The notes beneath the pieces are model-generated. The model had not been told where the DNA came from and made no database searches. It saw only the letters and a list, made by a program, of their open reading frames with translations. The position numbers and the translations under genes are program-made. This document shows, one piece after another, positions 47,532-59,917 of a DNA stretch of 64,000 bases. This DNA is from Alkalimarinus sediminis (lineage in GTDB: Bacteria; Pseudomonadota; Gammaproteobacteria; Pseudomonadales; Oleiphilaceae): the NCBI RefSeq assembly GCF_026427595.1, contig NZ_CP101527.1, positions 2,761,501 through 2,825,500 of the forward strand. The letters are read 5' to 3'. Position 1 is the first letter of the stretch, and every line of letters starts with the position of its first letter.

Positions 47532-47806
47532 TAACTATGTCTATCTCTCGTTAGGGCTTGAGTGCTTAATAAAACTAGCCATTCAATATCAACGAAACCC
47601 CCGTATCATTAATACTTTTATAGCCTAAAACACTGCAAACTCAATGTGGATGAGTTATCCTGACCTTGTATTCATTTTTAACTATTTTACAAATTTTACT
47701 GTTTTATTCTTGTAACAGCGTGTATTAAAACTGCACAAGATAAAATAAATCGCACAATCGCCTATTTTCTCGCTTCTAGGAACTTTTTTCAAACTTTTAC
47801 ATTTTT

Positions 47807-48271
47807 ATGACAAACGAAAAACTGACAGAGAAAAGGTCTTTAGCCCAGATAACGCGCAAAACCTATGATTTAAATCGTCTTTTCAGAAAGGCTGATGCAA
47901 TAGCAAGGCTAGACAAAGAGCTAGATAACGCATTGCCCAGCAGTCTCAAGGGCAAGTTCAAAATCTCAGGCTATAAAGATGGCGTGTTAAAGCTTGTTGT
48001 AAATTCAGCAGCGTCCGCAACACGACTTAAATACGGGCAGAGCGAACTTATTAATAAATTGCGCTGTAACTCTGTTCTCAGGGAGTTGCAGTCAATTTCA
48101 ATTAAAATAAGGCCTGCACGCTATAAAAAGAAATTGGTACGAAAAATACAGCCTCTCAGTAACGAAAATGCCCAGCTTCTAACAGAAGAAGCTGGGCAAA
48201 CGAAGGATGAAGCTCTTAGAGATGTGCTATTACGGCTGGCAACTCATACCAACCATAATTCGAAAGAGTAG
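47807..48271 (+). CDS. dciA: DciA (DUF721) replicative-helicase loader
   Basis: This 154-residue basic protein carries the DUF721 domain: about 30 lead-in residues, then LDKELDNALPSSLKGKFKISGYKDGVLKLVVNSAASATRLKYGQSELI. DciA is the ancestral loader of DnaB helicase in bacteria that lack DnaC. It is the only plus-strand gene in this section and converges on lpxC with 28 nt between stops. A GC-rich hairpin inside its last 100 nt appears to serve as the lpxC terminator. Confidence 0.9.
   Translation: MTNEKLTEKRSLAQITRKTYDLNRLFRKADAIARLDKELDNALPSSLKGKFKISGYKDGVLKLVVNSAASATRLKYGQSELINKLRCNSVLRELQSISIKIRPARYKKKLVRKIQPLSNENAQLLTEEAGQTKDEALRDVLLRLATHTNHNSKE
48170..48197 (-). terminator. Candidate lpxC terminator embedded in the dciA coding region
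   Basis: The perfect 11 bp inverted repeat GCCCAGCTTCT / AGAAGCTGGGC with a 6-nt loop lies inside dciA codons. Read on the minus strand, it occurs about 103 nt after the lpxC stop and is followed by ATTTTCGTT. The gap between the genes is only 28 nt, so the terminator sits within the convergent gene. Confidence 0.62.
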
Positions 48272-48299
48272 GTTTATCTCTACTTTTCGCTCAGCAATC

Positions 48300-49211
48300 T
48301 TAGGATGATAACAGCGGCCTCATATATGAGATAGGCGCAGTAGACGCATCATGAAATGTCTCTACTTCCCATGCATCTGTTTGAGCAATAAGGGCTCTTA
48401 GTAGTTTGTTATTAAGGTCATGACCTGACTTATGGCCTTTAAACTCACCAATCAGACTGTTTCCTAACAAATACAAATCACCAATAGCATCCAATACTTT
48501 GTGTTTAACAAATTCATCTTCATAACGAAGGCCGTCTTCATTAAGAACCTTAAATTCATCAACCACAATGGCATTGTCAACACTGCCACCCAAAGCAAGG
48601 TTCATGGCGCGCAGTTGCTCAATATCTCTCATAAAACCAAATGTTCTAGCCCTACTCACTTCTTTCACAAACGATGTACTTGAAAAGTCCACCGATGTTT
48701 CCTGGCTTCGTCCCTTGAAAGCAGGATGATCGAAGTCAATAGTGAAGCTCACTTTGAAACCATTAAACGGCACAAAAGTAGCGGTCTTATCACCATCTTT
48801 TACTGTGACTTCTTTCGTGATACGAATAAACTTTTTCGGCGACTCTTGCTCTTCTATTCCTGCAGACTGAATCAGAAATACAAAAGGTCCAGCACTCCCA
48901 TCCATTATCGGCACTTCTTCAGCACTCACTTCTACATAGGCATTATCGATACCTAAACCAGCCATAGCAGAAAGCAGGTGCTCAACTGTCGCTACTTTTA
49001 CGCCATCTTTAACCAATGTGGTAGACAAGGTAGTCTCACCTACATTTTCAGCTCGCGCAGGGATCTCGACAACAGGATCAAGATCCGTTCGACAGAACAC
49101 AATCCCGGTATCAATAGGCGCAGGTTTTAAGGTCAAATAAACCTTTTTACCACTATGAAGCCCCACACCCGTTGCCCGGATTGTATTTTTTAAAGTCCTT
49201 TGTCTAATCAT
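48300..49211 (-). CDS. lpxC: UDP-3-O-acyl-N-acetylglucosamine deacetylase
   Basis: LpxC is the zinc deacetylase committing UDP-acyl-GlcNAc to lipid A synthesis. Zinc ligands H78 ([12 protein letters not shown]), H237 and D241 (HKVLDAIGD) and the catalytic H264 (SGHDLNNK) are present. At 303 residues it is the standard length. It is the last gene of the dcw cluster, 118 nt after ftsZ, with its own candidate promoter. A second LpxC-like gene is cut by the left edge of the window. Confidence 0.98.
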   Translation of the reverse strand: MIRQRTLKNTIRATGVGLHSGKKVYLTLKPAPIDTGIVFCRTDLDPVVEIPARAENVGETTLSTTLVKDGVKVATVEHLLSAMAGLGIDNAYVEVSAEEVPIMDGSAGPFVFLIQSAGIEEQESPKKFIRITKEVTVKDGDKTATFVPFNGFKVSFTIDFDHPAFKGRSQETSVDFSSTSFVKEVSRARTFGFMRDIEQLRAMNLALGGSVDNAIVVDEFKVLNEDGLRYEDEFVKHKVLDAIGDLYLLGNSLIGEFKGHKSGHDLNNKLLRALIAQTDAWEVETFHDASTAPISYMRPLLSS

Positions 49212-49278
49212 AAGGATGTAAACCGCTCAAAGATATTCAATATCATTGCACAAAATAAGTCTGTACAAATTTTGGCGC

Positions 49279-49308
49279 ATGATACCAGAAATCAGCATCT
49301 GAAACCAA
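49279..49308 (-). promoter_or_regulatory. Probable lpxC promoter
   Basis: On the minus strand TTGGTT (49308-49303) and TATCAT (49284-49279) are 18 nt apart, and TGG before the -10 makes it an extended type. It lies 68 nt upstream of the lpxC ATG in the ftsZ-lpxC gap and would allow lpxC to be expressed independently of ftsZ. Confidence 0.6.
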
Positions 49309-49329
49309 TCCAATGGATATTACTGATTG

Positions 49330-50493
49330 TTAATCAGCCTGACGTCTCAAAAACGCTGGAATATCCAAATACTCTACGCCTGATTCAGCACTAGCAGTTG
49401 CAGTGCTATCTACAGCTGCATTTCCATTAGCCATAGGGCGCTTGCGCATAACAGCAGGTCGATCTAGCTGCTTATAATCCGTTGTACCATCAACCGGTTT
49501 TGCGGTGTTATCCACCACCTTAACAGGTTTATCCATTGCCTGACCTAGACCCGTCGCGACAACTGTCACTTTTAACTCATCGGTCATTTCAGGATCAATT
49601 ACAGTCCCTACTACAACCGTAGCCGCATCAGAAGCAAACTCTTCAACAATATTACCCACTTCAGAGAACTCGCCTAAGTTCAAATCAATACCCGCAGTGA
49701 TATTAACCAGAATACCTCTTGCACCCTGCAAGTTTACATCTTCAAGTAGCGGGCTTCGAATAGCCGCTTCTGCTGCTTCTTTCGCGCGATTTTCACCTTT
49801 TGCAGAACCCGTCCCCATCATAGCCATGCCCATTTCAGACATAACAGTTTTAACGTCTGCGAAATCGACGTTAATCATACCTGGGCGGATAATAAGGTCA
49901 GCAATACCCTGAACCGCTCCGAGTAAAACATCATTCGCCGCACTAAATGCGTCTAATAAGCTTGTATTTTTACCAAGTACCGATAGTAGCTTTTCGTTCG
50001 GAATAGTAATCAGAGAGTCTACATGCTCTGCCAACTCATTAAGGCCTGCATCTGCAACCTTCATGCGCTTTCCGCCTTCAAACGGGAATGGCTTGGTTAC
50101 AACAGCAACAGTCAATATACCGAGGTCTCGTGCAACTTCAGCAACAATTGGCGCGCCTCCAGTTCCGGTTCCACCACCCATACCGGCAGTAATAAACACC
50201 ATATCAGCACCTTTAAGCGTTTCGGCTATACGCTCACGGTCTTCAATAGCGGCCTGACGGCCAATTTCTGGGTTAGCACCTGCACCCAAGCCTTTAGTAA
50301 TGTTATTACCTAGTTGTATGATTGACTTAGCGTCTAACTCCTTTAGCGCCTGCGCATCAGTGTTGGCACAGATAAAATCCACACCATCAACTTCACTTGC
50401 CAACATGTGACGAACAGCGTTACCACCGCCACCGCCAACACCTACAACTCTGATTACCGCATTCTGTGGTACATTATCTACGAGCTCAAACAT
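49330..50493 (-). CDS. ftsZ: Cell division GTPase FtsZ
   Basis: FtsZ is the tubulin-like GTPase that forms the Z ring. The GTP-binding loop GGGTGTG (around 108-114), the N-terminal [11 protein letters not shown] and the T7-loop region [11 protein letters not shown] are intact. The protein ends in DIPAFLRRQ, the conserved peptide that binds FtsA and ZipA. At 387 residues it is normal. GGAG lies 7 nt before the ATG. It follows ftsA by 86 nt. Confidence 0.98.
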   Translation of the reverse strand: MFELVDNVPQNAVIRVVGVGGGGGNAVRHMLASEVDGVDFICANTDAQALKELDAKSIIQLGNNITKGLGAGANPEIGRQAAIEDRERIAETLKGADMVFITAGMGGGTGTGGAPIVAEVARDLGILTVAVVTKPFPFEGGKRMKVADAGLNELAEHVDSLITIPNEKLLSVLGKNTSLLDAFSAANDVLLGAVQGIADLIIRPGMINVDFADVKTVMSEMGMAMMGTGSAKGENRAKEAAEAAIRSPLLEDVNLQGARGILVNITAGIDLNLGEFSEVGNIVEEFASDAATVVVGTVIDPEMTDELKVTVVATGLGQAMDKPVKVVDNTAKPVDGTTDYKQLDRPAVMRKRPMANGNAAVDSTATASAESGVEYLDIPAFLRRQAD

Positions 50494-50579
50494 CGCCCTT
50501 CTCCTTCCTATATTCTTCAGTCTGTTAAATTTAAAACTATCTATAACTTTTTATTGCCTGTTAACCAGGCTCTTATTTT

Positions 50580-51815
50580 TTAAAAGTTTCCGGTAAACCA
50601 GCTTTTAAATCGCTGTAGGGGGCTCACTCCCCCTTCTGGTTTAACCGGGGGAACGATCCCCATTCCCTGCTGTTTTAGTCCATACATCAGCAGCCCTACG
50701 CCTGTTGAAAACATAGGGTTATTCACCACATCACTTAAACCGGTTACACCTTGCGGTGAAGCCAATCTAACAGGCATGTGGAAAATTTCTTCAGCCAGCT
50801 CGACAGCACCCTCCATTTTTGAGGTGCCGCCTGTCAATACGATGCCAGCAGCAATCAAGTCTTCGAACCCGCTTCGGCGAAGTTCGGATTGAATTAATGT
50901 AAACAGTTCTTCGTACCGTGGCTCAACCACTTCCGCTAACGCTTGACGAGACAAGTCTCTTGGCGGTCTATCACCCACACTTGGAACTTTGATCGTTTCA
51001 TCTGCACCTGCAAGCTGCGTGAGCGCGCATGCATACTTAATTTTTATTTCATCTGCATTCTGCGTAGGGGTTCTCAATGCCATCGCGATGTCATTCGTCA
51101 CCTGGTCTCCGGCAATCGGTATAACTGCTGTATGACGAATCGATCCACCAGTAAAAATAGCAACATCAGTGGTACCGCCACCGATATCAACAACACAGAC
51201 TCCAAGCTCTTTCTCGTCATCCGTTAGAACGGCATAACTAGAAGCCAGTTGTTCCAAGATGATATCGTCAACATCCAAACCACAACGCTTGACACATTTT
51301 TCGATATTTTGTGCTGCATTCACCGCACAGGTGACTAGGTGAACCTTTGCTTCAAGGCGCACACCTGACATACCCAAAGGCTCTTTGATACCTTCCTGGC
51401 TATCGATCACATACTCCTGCGGCAATATATGCAGGATCTTCTGATCCGCTGGAATCGCAACCGCTTGCGCAGCATCGATCACTCTTTCAATATCGGCCTG
51501 AACGACTTCTCGCTCACGCACCGCCACGATACCGTGCGAATTAAGGCTGCGAATGTGGCTACCAGCAATACCCGCATACACCGAGTGAATCTCACATCCA
51601 GCCATCAACTCGGCCTCTTCTATAGCGCGCTGTATCGCTTGTACGGTGGTTTCTATATTGACCACGACGCCACGCTTGAGTCCTTTAGATGGATGAGAGC
51701 CAATCCCGATAACCTCAACACCCCCTTCAGGTGTCTCTTGGCCAACGATCGCCACAACCTTTGATGTTCCTATGTCCAGTCCTACAATCATTTTGCTACT
51801 CACTAACTCTGACAT
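50580..51815 (-). CDS. ftsA: Cell division protein FtsA
   Basis: FtsA is an actin-like ATPase that tethers FtsZ to the membrane. IVGLDIGTSKV (phosphate-1 loop), VVDIGGGTTDVAIF and the VLTGGTSKMEG adenosine motif are present. The C-terminal amphipathic helix PLQRFKSWFTGNF is the membrane-targeting sequence. At 411 residues it is normal. The ATG at 51815 lacks a well-spaced Shine-Dalgarno sequence; Met9 is an alternative start. Confidence 0.97.
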   Translation of the reverse strand: MSELVSSKMIVGLDIGTSKVVAIVGQETPEGGVEVIGIGSHPSKGLKRGVVVNIETTVQAIQRAIEEAELMAGCEIHSVYAGIAGSHIRSLNSHGIVAVREREVVQADIERVIDAAQAVAIPADQKILHILPQEYVIDSQEGIKEPLGMSGVRLEAKVHLVTCAVNAAQNIEKCVKRCGLDVDDIILEQLASSYAVLTDDEKELGVCVVDIGGGTTDVAIFTGGSIRHTAVIPIAGDQVTNDIAMALRTPTQNADEIKIKYACALTQLAGADETIKVPSVGDRPPRDLSRQALAEVVEPRYEELFTLIQSELRRSGFEDLIAAGIVLTGGTSKMEGAVELAEEIFHMPVRLASPQGVTGLSDVVNNPMFSTGVGLLMYGLKQQGMGIVPPVKPEGGVSPLQRFKSWFTGNF

Positions 51816-51900
51816 CTCAGATGTTTGTCGCTAGCAACCGATCCTCGATTACTAACACTTAATTACGCACTCTGCCCCTCTAACCTAGATAGGCTCTTGC

Positions 51901-52752
51901 TTATATCGATTCAAACGTTTCATCGTCTTTATTTGGGAGTTCCTTCCATCTCACTGCGATTCCGTTGGTATATCGCGCATCAATAGACTGAATCTCTCCT
52001 GCTTTGCTATTTAAACCTTGCCTGTATGCCTTTAAAAAACGGCTAAGTTTTTCATCTAAAGGCGCTCTTCCAAGCTTTATATCTATTCCATTCTGTAACG
52101 TTAATCGCCAAGCCCCTCGCTTCTCTAAACTCAGCAACGCGATGTCTTCGTTAACTGCCGCCAGTTGATCTCGATAACTGACGTATCTCACCAATACATC
52201 TTTAGCTCTATCCGCAGGACCTAAAAGATCAGGTATCGATGCAACCGCAACTGGCTCCGGCGGCCGGAAGACCTCCCCGTACTCATTTAGGTAGAACTCC
52301 CTGTTCCAACTTGCTACGGGATGCTGCTCTTTTACCGTAATCATCAAGGTGCCTGGCCAACGCCTACTTAAAGACGCACTATAGATCCAGGGCATTGCTT
52401 CTACTTCTTTTTTAACTGCATTTAGGTCAAGTGAAAAAAAACCTTCTCCTAAGTGCTTATTCAGTGCCTCTTGAAGCAGATCTGGCCGCTGGTATTTGAG
52501 CTGCCCTCTAACTTCTATTTTGACCACTTCTCGATCAATGCCGCTGACCAACTCGTCCCAATATACCAACACTATTGCGCTGGCTATGCAGACAACCGCC
52601 ACAACCGATATTGGCATCCATTTGACTCGTTTCAGACCGTCAAAAATGGTCAAATCGATCTTAAAAGAGCGTTTCTTTTTCTCCTGCCTTAAAGTAGCAC
52701 CGAGTCTTTTTGGTGACTTTGACTCTTGCTTACGTTGCCCCACTTTAAACAC
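51901..52752 (-). CDS. ftsQ: Cell division protein FtsQ
   Basis: FtsQ is a bitopic divisome scaffold. It has a basic cytosolic N terminus, one membrane segment (about 51-68), a POTRA domain beginning VVKIEVRGQLKYQRPDLL, and an FtsQ beta domain with WPGTLMITVKEQHPVASWN. At 283 residues it is normal. The start is uncertain: GTG at 52752 has a close GGGG, whereas GTG three codons later (52743) has AGG 8 nt upstream. It follows ddlB by 34 nt. Confidence 0.94.
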   Translation of the reverse strand: MFKVGQRKQESKSPKRLGATLRQEKKKRSFKIDLTIFDGLKRVKWMPISVVAVVCIASAIVLVYWDELVSGIDREVVKIEVRGQLKYQRPDLLQEALNKHLGEGFFSLDLNAVKKEVEAMPWIYSASLSRRWPGTLMITVKEQHPVASWNREFYLNEYGEVFRPPEPVAVASIPDLLGPADRAKDVLVRYVSYRDQLAAVNEDIALLSLEKRGAWRLTLQNGIDIKLGRAPLDEKLSRFLKAYRQGLNSKAGEIQSIDARYTNGIAVRWKELPNKDDETFESI

Positions 52753-52786
52753 CTAACCCCATTGTTAGCTCACGACCAGCCGATGA

Positions 52787-55209
<2,423 letters not shown>

Positions 55210-55217
<8 letters not shown>

Positions 55218-56292
55218 TACACGCCTCCATACAATAAGAAACCACTTTTTCGGTGGCGTCTGGCCTGGCCAACTTTCTAGCCGCTTGAGCCATATTCGTC
55301 ATTATTTGTTTATTCTCAATCATTGCTTTTAACTTTTTACTCAGTGCCAAAGCAGTAAACTGCTGCTGGGGCATTAATTCAGCAGCCCCGGACTCAACCA
55401 TAAAACCTGCATTTTTCGTTTGGTGATCATCTACCGCATGGGGATAAGGAACTAAAATAGCACCGACTCCCGCCATGCATAATTCTGAGATAGTCAAAGC
55501 ACCTGCTCGACAGATCACAATATCAGCCCACTCATAGGCCGCTTTCATGTCAGCTATAAAAGGCACGACATTCGCTTCCACACCTGCCTGTTGATAATTA
55601 TTCTGAGTAGCCTCTAAATTCTTCTTTCCCGCTTGATGGGTCACGTCTAACGACAACCCCTTGCCAAGTAGTTTGATCGCTTCTGGTACAACCTGGTTAA
55701 TCGCCACAGCGCCTAAACTACCACCGACCACAAGCACCCTTAAATCACTGCTTTGATCTTGCACTCTCTGCTCGGCTGTTAGTTCGCATATATCTTTACG
55801 AACTGGATTTCCTGTCACGACGGTTTTGACACCTGACGGAAATGACCCTGGAAACGCCTCCATCACGATGGTTGCGAACTTAGAAAGCAATTTATTGGTC
55901 ATGCCTGCGACCGCGTTCTGCTCATGTATCAGCAACGGTTTTCCAGCTAAACGAGCCGCTAAACCACCTGGCCCAGTGACAAAGCCACCCATACCCAATA
56001 TACCCACTGGCTTCACGTTTCGTATCACCACTAACGCCTGTATCAGTGCATTGATCAGTTTAAAAGGCGCAATTAGCAGTGCTAGCTTGCCTTTTCCTCT
56101 AAGTCCCGAAATTGATATGCACGATATGGGTAGCCCTGCATCCGAAACAAGCTCAACCTCCATACCATTTTCAGAACCTAGCCAATGAACATTAAAGCCA
56201 TTTTCTTGCAACATACGAGCAGTGGCGAGAGCAGGGAAAACATGCCCTCCCGTTCCACCAGCCATAATCAAAAAGGTTTTATCCTTAACCAC
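55210..56292 (-). CDS. murG: Lipid II synthase (UDP-GlcNAc transferase) MurG
   Basis: MurG transfers GlcNAc to lipid I at the inner face of the membrane. [12 protein letters not shown] (UDP/membrane loop), the [29 protein letters not shown] block and the C-terminal [11 protein letters not shown] and [14 protein letters not shown] donor site are intact. The start is set to GTG at 56292 because GGAGG lies 5 nt upstream; the frame's first ATG (56319) is 27 nt earlier within ftsW and has no Shine-Dalgarno site. This gives 360 residues. Confidence 0.97.
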
Positions 56293-57478
56293 CTTTTCCT
56301 CCAGCTGTAGAATCACCATTCTTATTTTCTAACTGACACCGTTCTAAATTAATTCTCATTAGAACACCAATACACATGCAGCTAACCACTAAACTACTAC
56401 CGCCATAGCTGACCAGAGGTAGAGTCAATCCTTTGGTGGGCAACAACCCTGTATTAACCCCCATGTTAATCAACGCCTGGCCGCCTAATAACAATCCGAT
56501 ACCATAAGCAAAATAGGCTGCGAAACGCTGATTAGCTTTCTCTGCCATCATGCCAATCTTTAACGCCCTAAACACTAAAATCGAAAATAATCCGATCACC
56601 ACAAAGCAACCAACCAAGCCAAACTCTTCAGCAAGAATGGCAAACACAAAATCGGTGTGAGCTTCAGGTAGGTAAAACAATTTTTGAATACTGTTACCCA
56701 AACCTAACCCTGTCCACTCGCCTCTGCCAAAGGCGATTAATGCCTGTGACAACTGATAACCACTACCAAATTGATCCGCCCATGGATCTGTATACCCGGT
56801 AAAGCGCTTCAAGCGGTATGGCTGTGACATCACCAGTAAAACGGCGGTAATACTGCAACCGATAATCAGTATCGAAAACTGACCGATGCGCGCACCGCTT
56901 AAAAAAATCATTCCTAACACGGCGGATGCTATTACTACTGTGGCACCAAAATCAGGCTCCATTAACAATAAAAACGCAGCCATAAACATCACCAGCATTG
57001 GCTTTAAAAATCCCCACCAACTGGCCATCACTTCTTCTCGCCTACGGTCAAGATAACCTGCCATATAGGCGACTAAAAACAGCTTTGCTAACTCCGAAAC
57101 CTGCAAATTCAAGCCGCCAAATCCAATCCAACGGGTACTCCCGTTAACCGTTCGACCCACACCAGGCAGTAAGACCAAAACCAAAAGCGCTAACGAGACA
57201 AATAGCAGCAGCCAACCACTTTTCATCCACCAGGCAACCGGCACATTGACCACTGCAAAGCCCGCAACCAAGCCAAACAACAAGAATGTTCCATGCCGCA
57301 TGGCATAAAAGAACGGGTTGTCGTTACGAATATCGGCAATATCAATCGACGCAGATGCAATCATGATTAACCCGATCATCAACAATGCCCCTGCGGCACC
57401 TAGCAACCAATAATCAACACCTCTATCAAGGGAGAGCAGTGATGTTTCAGGGGTATTAGTAACGGCTATAGTGCTCAT
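56285..57478 (-). CDS. ftsW: FtsW, SEDS peptidoglycan glycosyltransferase of the divisome
   Basis: FtsW polymerises lipid II at the septum with FtsI. The 397 residues have about ten membrane segments; YLPEAHTDFVFAILAEEFG and LPLVSYGGSSLVVS are the SEDS hallmarks. Its start overlaps the murD stop by 4 nt (ATGA), and its last codons contain the murG Shine-Dalgarno site. Confidence 0.97.
   Translation of the reverse strand: MSTIAVTNTPETSLLSLDRGVDYWLLGAAGALLMIGLIMIASASIDIADIRNDNPFFYAMRHGTFLLFGLVAGFAVVNVPVAWWMKSGWLLLFVSLALLVLVLLPGVGRTVNGSTRWIGFGGLNLQVSELAKLFLVAYMAGYLDRRREEVMASWWGFLKPMLVMFMAAFLLLMEPDFGATVVIASAVLGMIFLSGARIGQFSILIIGCSITAVLLVMSQPYRLKRFTGYTDPWADQFGSGYQLSQALIAFGRGEWTGLGLGNSIQKLFYLPEAHTDFVFAILAEEFGLVGCFVVIGLFSILVFRALKIGMMAEKANQRFAAYFAYGIGLLLGGQALINMGVNTGLLPTKGLTLPLVSYGGSSLVVSCMCIGVLMRINLERCQLENKNGDSTAGGKGG
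56298..56302 (-). promoter_or_regulatory. Shine-Dalgarno site of murG inside ftsW
   Basis: GGAGG on the minus strand, 5 nt before the GTG at 56292, lies within the ftsW codons for its glycine-rich C terminus. It fixes the murG start and implies coupled translation with an 8-nt gene overlap. Confidence 0.75.
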
Positions 57479-58818
57479 AGCTGCTCCACCGCTTTAATAA
57501 ATACATCACCGCGCTCTTCAAAATTACGAAACATGTCAAAGCTGGCGCATGCCGGCGACATTAATACTGTATCTCCAGGTTGAGCGTTCTTTTTGGCGAC
57601 TTTCACTGCCTCATCTAGCGAAGCAACCTTATCAACGGTAACTGTACCCTCTAGATCCGACGCAAGCTTATTGGCATCACGTCCAAACAGAATGACCTGT
57701 CGACCATAGGCCTGTACCGGCTCTCGCAGAGCAGAAAAGTCGGCGCCCTTTCCCTCTCCACCGGCAATCAAAAGGAGCTTTCCTATGCTTGACTGCCCCA
57801 AGCTATTAAGAGCGGTAAGCGTCGCACCTACGTTTGTTCCTTTTGAGTCATTGATGTAATCAACACCATCAACACACCTAACCCATTGACACCGATGGGC
57901 AAGACCTGAGTACTGTTTTAACGCATCAAGCATTGCGTCCATACTAATACCCGCTGCATACCCCAAGCTCAGAGCAGCCAATGCGTTACTTATATTATGT
58001 GTGCCCTTAATAGCGACATCATTAATATTTATGAGAGGTTCAAAACCATGACAAATAAACGTCTCATCACCCTCTTTAAGGGTGCTAAATTTTTGAATAT
58101 CAGGCTTAGCGACACCAAACCTAATCGACTTCATACTTTCAGCCATCAACGGTTCACTAAGAAGGTCGTCGTCATTAACTATGACATAACGACAGCCTTG
58201 AAATACTCTCTGTTTAGCCTGAAGGTACGCTAGCTTGCTTGAGTAACGATCCATATGATCTTCTGATATATTCAGAATAGTGGCCGCCAAAGCATTTAAC
58301 TGCTGAGTCGTCTCCAATTGAAAGCTCGATAGTTCCACTACATACAATTCAGCCTCTTCATCAAGCAGATCAAGAACCGGTGTCCCCAAGTTACCGCCAA
58401 CCGCAACGTTAACACCTGCCTGTTTAGCCATTTCAGCAACCAGTGTGGTAACAGTACTCTTGCCGTTCGAACCGGTAATCGCCACTATGGGTGCATTCGC
58501 AACGTCACTAAAGAGGTCGACATCTCCAGTTACTCTAACGCCTCTACCTTGGGCTTCTTTAATAGCAGGCTCTGATATTGCTACTCCAGGGCTCACCACC
58601 AACTGATTTGCAGATGAAAGCAGCTCAACATCAAACGCACCACAGTGCACAGCAACATCAGGAAACTCAGCTCTACAGCAATCGAGACCTGGAGGGTTTG
58701 CTCGGCTATCAACGACTTCTACACTATGCCCTTTTGACTTCAGATAACGCACGCAGGAAAGCCCGGTTATACCGAGCCCCACTACAATACTTTTGTTATC
58801 TGTTGCTATAAGCGACAC
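57475..58818 (-). CDS. murD: UDP-MurNAc-L-alanine-D-glutamate ligase
   Basis: MurD adds D-Glu to UDP-MurNAc-L-Ala. The N-terminal VVGLGITGLSCVRYL Rossmann motif, the ATP loop GSNGKSTVTTLVA and YINDSKGTNVGAT are characteristic of MurD. At 447 residues it is normal. The start is GTG at 58818 with AGGAG 6 nt upstream. The D-Glu it uses could be supplied by the D-amino-acid aminotransferase encoded at 5.1-6.0 kb. Confidence 0.97.
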   Translation of the reverse strand: MSLIATDNKSIVVGLGITGLSCVRYLKSKGHSVEVVDSRANPPGLDCCRAEFPDVAVHCGAFDVELLSSANQLVVSPGVAISEPAIKEAQGRGVRVTGDVDLFSDVANAPIVAITGSNGKSTVTTLVAEMAKQAGVNVAVGGNLGTPVLDLLDEEAELYVVELSSFQLETTQQLNALAATILNISEDHMDRYSSKLAYLQAKQRVFQGCRYVIVNDDDLLSEPLMAESMKSIRFGVAKPDIQKFSTLKEGDETFICHGFEPLININDVAIKGTHNISNALAALSLGYAAGISMDAMLDALKQYSGLAHRCQWVRCVDGVDYINDSKGTNVGATLTALNSLGQSSIGKLLLIAGGEGKGADFSALREPVQAYGRQVILFGRDANKLASDLEGTVTVDKVASLDEAVKVAKKNAQPGDTVLMSPACASFDMFRNFEERGDVFIKAVEQL

Positions 58819-58834
58819 AGCCTACTCCTAATAT

Positions 58835-59917
58835 CTAACGAACCTTAAGTGTTGCTAACCCTATTAACACCAACACGACAGTAATAACCCAAAACCTTAC
58901 GATGACGCGAGGCTCCGGCCACCCTTTCAATTCAAAGTGGTGATGCAAAGGGGCCATTCTAAATATTCTTCTGCCAGTTAACTTATATGAGCCAACCTGA
59001 AGAATCACAGAGACGGTCTCCATCACAAATACACCACCCATGATGAATAAGACGATCTCTTGTCGAACAATCACCGCCACAACACCTAATGCGGCTCCCA
59101 AGGCAAGAGCACCTACGTCCCCCATAAATACTTGTGCTGGGTAAGTGTTAAACCATAAAAAACCTAGCCCTGCGCCAACCAATGCACCGCAGAAAATAAT
59201 TAATTCACCTGCACCGGGTAAGTAAGGAATATGTAAATAATCCGCAAAGCGAATATTCCCGGACAAGTAACAAAATATCGCCAAAGCACCCGCTACCATT
59301 ACAGTAGGCATAATCGCGAGGCCATCAAGACCATCAGTAAGGTTGACGGCATTACTGCTGCCAACAATTACGAAATAACTCAGCAAAATAAACAGTGGCC
59401 CCATCTCTAAAGCAAACTCTTTAAATACCGGTATTATCAAAGTCGTTTCTTGGGGCAAGGTTGCGGTGCTGTAAAGCGCAAACGCCGCACCTAATCCAAA
59501 CACAGACTGCCAGAAGTATTTCCAGCGGCCAGGCAAACCTCGTGAGTTTTTCTCAACAACTTTGCGATAGTCATCAACCCAGCCAATTGCTCCAAACGAC
59601 AATGTGACCAACAGCGTAACCCAGACATATCGATTACTGAGGTCAGCCCATAGCAATGTACTAACAGCAACGGCCACCAAAATAAGCGCCCCCCCCATGG
59701 TGGGAGTCCCTGCTTTACTAAGGTGTGATTGAGGCCCATCATCTCTGACTGATTGCCCAATCTGATACTGGCTTAATTTCTTGATCATTATAGGCCCAAC
59801 AATCAGGGCAATAGTCAGTGATGTGAGAACTCCGAAGATTCCTCTCAACGTCAGATACTTAAACACTCCAAACGCACTGATATACTGTGATAGAAAATCA
59901 GCTAACCAAACTAACAT
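58835..59917 (-). CDS. mraY: Phospho-MurNAc-pentapeptide transferase
   Basis: MraY makes lipid I from UDP-MurNAc-pentapeptide and undecaprenyl phosphate. The 360-residue protein has about ten membrane segments and the family motifs [15 protein letters not shown] (catalytic Asp pair), [24 protein letters not shown] and [13 protein letters not shown]. Its ATG overlaps the murF stop by one base (TAATG). Confidence 0.98.
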   Translation of the reverse strand: MLVWLADFLSQYISAFGVFKYLTLRGIFGVLTSLTIALIVGPIMIKKLSQYQIGQSVRDDGPQSHLSKAGTPTMGGALILVAVAVSTLLWADLSNRYVWVTLLVTLSFGAIGWVDDYRKVVEKNSRGLPGRWKYFWQSVFGLGAAFALYSTATLPQETTLIIPVFKEFALEMGPLFILLSYFVIVGSSNAVNLTDGLDGLAIMPTVMVAGALAIFCYLSGNIRFADYLHIPYLPGAGELIIFCGALVGAGLGFLWFNTYPAQVFMGDVGALALGAALGVVAVIVRQEIVLFIMGGVFVMETVSVILQVGSYKLTGRRIFRMAPLHHHFELKGWPEPRVIVRFWVITVVLVLIGLATLKVR

